Shown piece after piece: positions 6,810-8,354 of a DNA stretch of 8,354 nt; position 1 is the first letter of the stretch, and each line of letters opens with the position of its first letter. The notes under the pieces were generated by a model. It saw nothing but the letters and a program-made list of their open reading frames with translations. It did not search any database and was not told the DNA's origin. The translations under genes and the position numbers were made by a program. Source of the stretch: Fimihabitans intestinipullorum (GTDB lineage: Bacteria; Bacillota_I; Bacilli_A; RF39; UBA660); assembly GCA_018714965.1 (NCBI GenBank), contig DVML01000037.1, forward strand, positions 1 through 8,354, in the 5' to 3' direction.

Positions 6810-6850
6810 AAAAGTATATAGATAAAATTTCTATATACTTTTCTTTTTCT
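6810..6850. terminator. Bidirectional terminator after the Hpt-receiver gene
   Basis: A 12-bp perfect stem AAAAGTATATAG/CTATATACTTTT (6810-6821 with 6831-6842) with a 9-nt loop follows the TAA directly. T-rich sequence lies downstream on the plus strand and TTTTTT on the minus strand. The stop codon of the opposing membrane-protein gene (6833-6831) is in the right arm. Confidence 0.85.
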
Positions 6851-7127
6851 TAGAACAAATAAAAGCTTTTAATTCTATATAATAATAAATACTTCCTATG
6901 ATAAAACATAAAATTGTAAATAATGCAGATACAGGTATCATCATCACATAACGCCAGTAACTCCATGAAGAATGTGTTAATGTATTGATGCAAATCATAA
7001 GAAAAAATATAAGACTAATAAAAAACATGGCATATGCTAAACAAAAAACAACTTTACCATAATACGTTTTATAAAAAGCTTTCATTTCCCGTCTGAATTC
7101 TTTCGCACTCATTTGATACAAATTCAT
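6831..7127 (-). CDS. Small two-helix membrane protein, unknown function
   Basis: I do not recognise this 98-aa protein. It has a basic amphipathic N-terminus (SAKEFRREMKAFYKTYYGK), two clear hydrophobic helices at about residues 24-47 and 59-82 separated by a short polar, Trp-containing loop (THSSWSYWRY), and a Lys-rich tail (KKKK). By the positive-inside rule both ends face the cytoplasm. AAAGGGG (minus, 7140-7134) lies 6 nt before the ATG. It has its own promoter and shares a terminator with the Hpt-receiver gene, so it is not in an operon with the signalling genes. It is the last chromosomal gene before the tRNA att site. Confidence 0.75.
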   Translation of the reverse strand: MNLYQMSAKEFRREMKAFYKTYYGKVVFCLAYAMFFISLIFFLMICINTLTHSSWSYWRYVMMIPVSALFTILCFIIGSIYYYIELKAFICSKKKKSI

Positions 7128-7148
7128 ATACGTCCCCTTTCTAGACTT

Positions 7149-7179
7149 ATCATATCATTACAAGTTCACTTGAAGTCAA
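7149..7179 (-). promoter_or_regulatory. Probable promoter of the small membrane protein
   Basis: The minus strand has TGATATGAT (7157-7149), an extended -10 with one mismatch, and TTGACT (7179-7174) as a good -35 but with a long 19-bp gap. The leader would be about 15 nt, starting just before AAAGGGG. Confidence 0.5.
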
Positions 7180-7209
7180 GCCAATATCTTATTCTTTGCT
7201 GATCTTTAC

Positions 7210-7238
7210 AAAAAAAGATGTCACTAATGTACATCCTT
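7210..7238 (-). terminator. Terminator of the tRNA-Arg(CCU) transcription unit
   Basis: On the minus strand, AAGGATGT (7238-7231) pairs with ACATCTTT (7221-7214) over 8 bp with one G-U, around a 9-nt loop, followed by an unbroken T7 run. It begins 13 nt after the CCA of the tRNA fragment. Its retention shows that this side is the original chromosomal flank of the tRNA. Confidence 0.75.
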
Positions 7239-7251
7239 AAAGGCAATATAA

Positions 7252-7295
7252 TGGCGTCCTCTGTAGGAATCGAACCTACAACTAAACCTTAGGAG
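7252..7295 (-). pseudogene. tRNA-Arg(CCU) 3' fragment, att site of an integrated element
   Basis: Reading the minus strand from 7295: anticodon loop CTCCTAA (anticodon CCT, 7293-7291), the 3' anticodon stem GGTTT, a 4-nt variable loop, T stem GTAGG, T loop TTCGATT, CCTAC, the acceptor 3' strand AGAGGAC, discriminator G and CCA. Upstream of the loop the sequence is CTTCT, which cannot pair with GGTTT (AAACC needed), and no D arm or 5' acceptor strand follows. So only the 3' half is present, broken at the anticodon loop. This is the standard footprint of a tyrosine recombinase that integrates into a tRNA and restores the gene at the other end. The intact copy is expected beyond the right edge. 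Confidence 0.85.
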
Positions 7296-7477
7296 AGAAG
7301 AGTTTTAAATTTCAAAATCAATCTGTTTTTTTCAAAACCCTTGTTTTTTCTAACAAAATTGAGATATTTTTAAAATTTAATTTTCAATACAAAGTGTGGA
7401 TTTTAAATAATTTTAAATATAACTATTTAATTGTTGCGACAAAATCGCGACACCCAACTTTGAAATTCTATCCTAAT

Positions 7478-7499
7478 TAGTTCTTCGCCTCAAGAACTA
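7478..7499. repeat. Hairpin TAGTTCTT-N6-AAGAACTA
   Basis: A perfect 8-bp inverted repeat with a 6-nt loop (CGCCTC on the plus strand). It has no U-run on either side, so it is not a standard terminator. It would form about 10 nt from the 5' end of an RNA made from the 7515-7543 promoter. Confidence 0.55.
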
Positions 7500-7514
7500 C
7501 CATTTCTCATAAAT

Positions 7515-7543
7515 ATTATAACAATATTTTTTAATAATAACAA
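7515..7543 (-). promoter_or_regulatory. Near-consensus orphan promoter pointing toward the att site
   Basis: On the minus strand: TTGTTA (7543-7538), a 17-bp gap, and TATAAT (7520-7515) preceded by TGT. This is among the strongest promoter matches in the window, yet no gene follows. The only reading frame near its start site is a six-codon MRNGSS. The next minus-strand signals are the tRNA fragment and its terminator at 7210-7238. Confidence 0.6.
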
Positions 7544-7555
7544 TAATTATATGAA

Positions 7556-7681
7556 TCATGAAAGTGGAATTAATATAAATTCATTACCATATTTTTCCTT
7601 ATAATATTCTAACTTATCCCATACATTATTAAAATCAATTTCAATCCACGCTCTGTCTTTTAACAAATTATTTTCTTTCAT
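7556..7681 (-). pseudogene. Alanine/serine racemase N-terminal fragment, 41 aa
   Basis: The minus strand reads MKENNLLKDRAWIEIDFNN and on to ILIPLS, then TGA. RAWIEID is the classic start of PLP-dependent alanine racemases (Alr, and the VanT racemase domain). The fold should continue to the PLP lysine (KANAYGHG-like) and run about 370 residues, but the reading stops about where that motif is due, and none of the frames beyond carries it. Residue sequence and position mark a truncated racemase domain. It starts 14 nt before the end of the acyltransferase-domain frame, in another frame. Deleting one A from the A6 run at 7681-7686 would fuse the two. A small functional peptide is unlikely. Confidence 0.7.
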
Positions 7682-8354
7682 TTTTTACTACTTCCTTTAC
7701 TTTTTCTATTAAAAGGGCAAATATTGTTGTTGATATACAAACCAACAGATAAAGTATTAAATTATTTTCAACAAATATTTTATCCATTCCAATAATGCCA
7801 GAAACAAACCTAATTCCTACAATAAAGAGTGGGTGGAAAATATAAATATATGTTGCAACATTTCTTATTTTTTTATTTGAAGTTTTACTATGATCCATTA
7901 AATAGCAAAACAAGAAGTACATAAGTGGAATTAAAAATAAATACATACTATCGTGTCTTTGTAAATTATAATAATGTAAAATACTTCCTTCCACACTCAT
8001 AAGAATAAAGCATAATAAAGCATACAATAAATCAAACTTTGTGTTTTTTCTTGTGTCTGCCTTTATAATATGTCCTAAACATATAAATATTGGTACATAG
8101 AATAAGCCATTTCTCGTATAATCAAAAATATTAAACATAAATTCATATATATTTTTTGTAATCTGATTCATAATAGTTATGCCATAATAACTATCTCCAA
8201 ACATACCTATTATGTATAATAATATCGCTGCAATTAAAGCCTTTTTTCGTCCTAATTTTTTAACTAAATAATATGTAATCCACACTCCAACAATAAGTGC
8301 TGGAAAATACCATAAATGATATAATGTTCCATTTATAAAAACATCTTTTAATAT
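7668..8354 (-). CDS. Acyltransferase-3 family membrane domain, VanT-like, 5' end off the window
   Basis: The minus-strand frame is open from the right edge for 228 codons, with no start inside that needs to be used. The first GTG (8285) falls within the domain. Near the edge it reads NGTLYHLWYFPALIVG, a signature of the acyltransferase-3 fold found in O-acetyltransferases and in the membrane half of VanT serine/alanine racemases. About seven hydrophobic helices follow, with YIYIFHPLFIVGIRF near residues 175-190 matching the conserved late helix with its HP pair. It ends KEVVKNERK-stop. The overlapping racemase N-terminus immediately downstream argues that this is the membrane half of a VanT-type enzyme, which makes or imports D-Ser/L-Ser for modified peptidoglycan. 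A lone acyltransferase remains possible. The full N-terminal half would need about 100 residues upstream. Confidence 0.75.
   Translation of the reverse strand: MLKDVFINGTLYHLWYFPALIVGVWITYYLVKKLGRKKALIAAILLYIIGMFGDSYYGITIMNQITKNIYEFMFNIFDYTRNGLFYVPIFICLGHIIKADTRKNTKFDLLYALLCFILMSVEGSILHYYNLQRHDSMYLFLIPLMYFLFCYLMDHSKTSNKKIRNVATYIYIFHPLFIVGIRFVSGIIGMDKIFVENNLILYLLVCISTTIFALLIEKVKEVVKNERK

Larger units (their letters stand above)
7303..7555. other. AT-rich gene-free stretch next to the att site
   Basis: No credible gene is seen on either strand. It holds a near-consensus minus-strand promoter (7515-7543), a perfect 8-bp hairpin (7478-7499), two GCGACA copies 11 bp apart (7436-7441 and 7447-7452), and AT-rich near-repeats with AAATTT cores (around 7306-7323 and 7370-7388) that could be recombinase arm sites. 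It may be attP flank DNA or the scar of a deletion that removed an integrase and the rest of the racemase. Confidence 0.5.
7296..8354. mobile_element. Start of a tRNA-Arg-integrated element (partial, runs off right edge)
   Basis: Because the tRNA 3' half and its terminator stay with the left-hand chromosome, DNA to the right of the anticodon-loop break belongs to the inserted element. The segment is visibly more AT-rich than the signalling genes, and its Arg codons are mostly AGA. It holds a 250-bp non-coding stretch and a broken VanT-like gene. No integrase is visible, so the recombinase is either lost or at the far end. Confidence 0.65.

Noticed and set aside
7252..7330. A complete tRNA gene on the minus strand
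   Set aside because: No 5' anticodon stem, D arm or 5' acceptor strand pairs with the 3' half.
7306..7440. CRISPR-like or tandem repeats in the AT-rich stretch
   Set aside because: The similar A/T words are irregular in length and spacing. There is no constant repeat-spacer unit.
7556..7686. Programmed frameshift joining the acyltransferase and racemase frames
   Set aside because: The needed shift is +1 with no known +1 signal, and the racemase frame ends after 41 codons, so nothing useful would be made.

Overview
This is a low-GC Bacillota (Firmicutes) chromosome segment. It shows AGGAGG-type ribosome binding sites, extended -10 promoters and short hairpin-plus-U-run terminators. The protein families fit a gut Clostridia or Erysipelotrichia lineage, but the exact taxon cannot be fixed from the sequence. 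The core runs from about 142 to 7251 and is bounded by two mobile edges.

Left edge (1-141): the last bases of an IS30-type insertion sequence, with the first ten codons of its transposase on the minus strand and a probable terminal inverted repeat. Then follow a dTMP kinase-like gene (246-917, +), an unrecognised 201-aa protein (957-1562, -) and a DUF4186 protein (1637-2005, +). The last two fire divergently from two interlocked, mirror-image -10 elements.

Centre (2011-6809): a signalling cluster. A seven-helix membrane hybrid histidine kinase (HisKA, HATPase, receiver; -) and an AMP-forming acyl-CoA synthetase-like ligase (-) are followed, divergently, by a 261-aa Hpt-plus-receiver protein (+) with no DNA-binding or enzymatic output. 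Kinase and Hpt-REC together hold every module of a His-Asp-His-Asp phosphorelay. The ligase sits between them, so a link between its chemistry and the relay is an attractive but unproven inference. Each gene has its own recognisable promoter and terminator. A small two-helix membrane protein (6831-7127, -) follows.

Right edge (about 7210-8354): a tRNA-Arg(CCU) 3' fragment, running from the anticodon loop to CCA with its own terminator, marks a tRNA attachment site. The intact tRNA should lie at the far end of an integrated element that begins here and leaves the window at the right. Within the element, a membrane acyltransferase-3 domain (cut by the window edge) overlaps a 41-codon alanine racemase N-terminus that stops abruptly. 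This is the layout of a VanT-type membrane serine/alanine racemase, split and lacking nearly all of its racemase domain. Between this remnant and the att site is an AT-rich 250-bp stretch with a near-consensus promoter and a hairpin, which could make a small RNA ending at the tRNA terminator.
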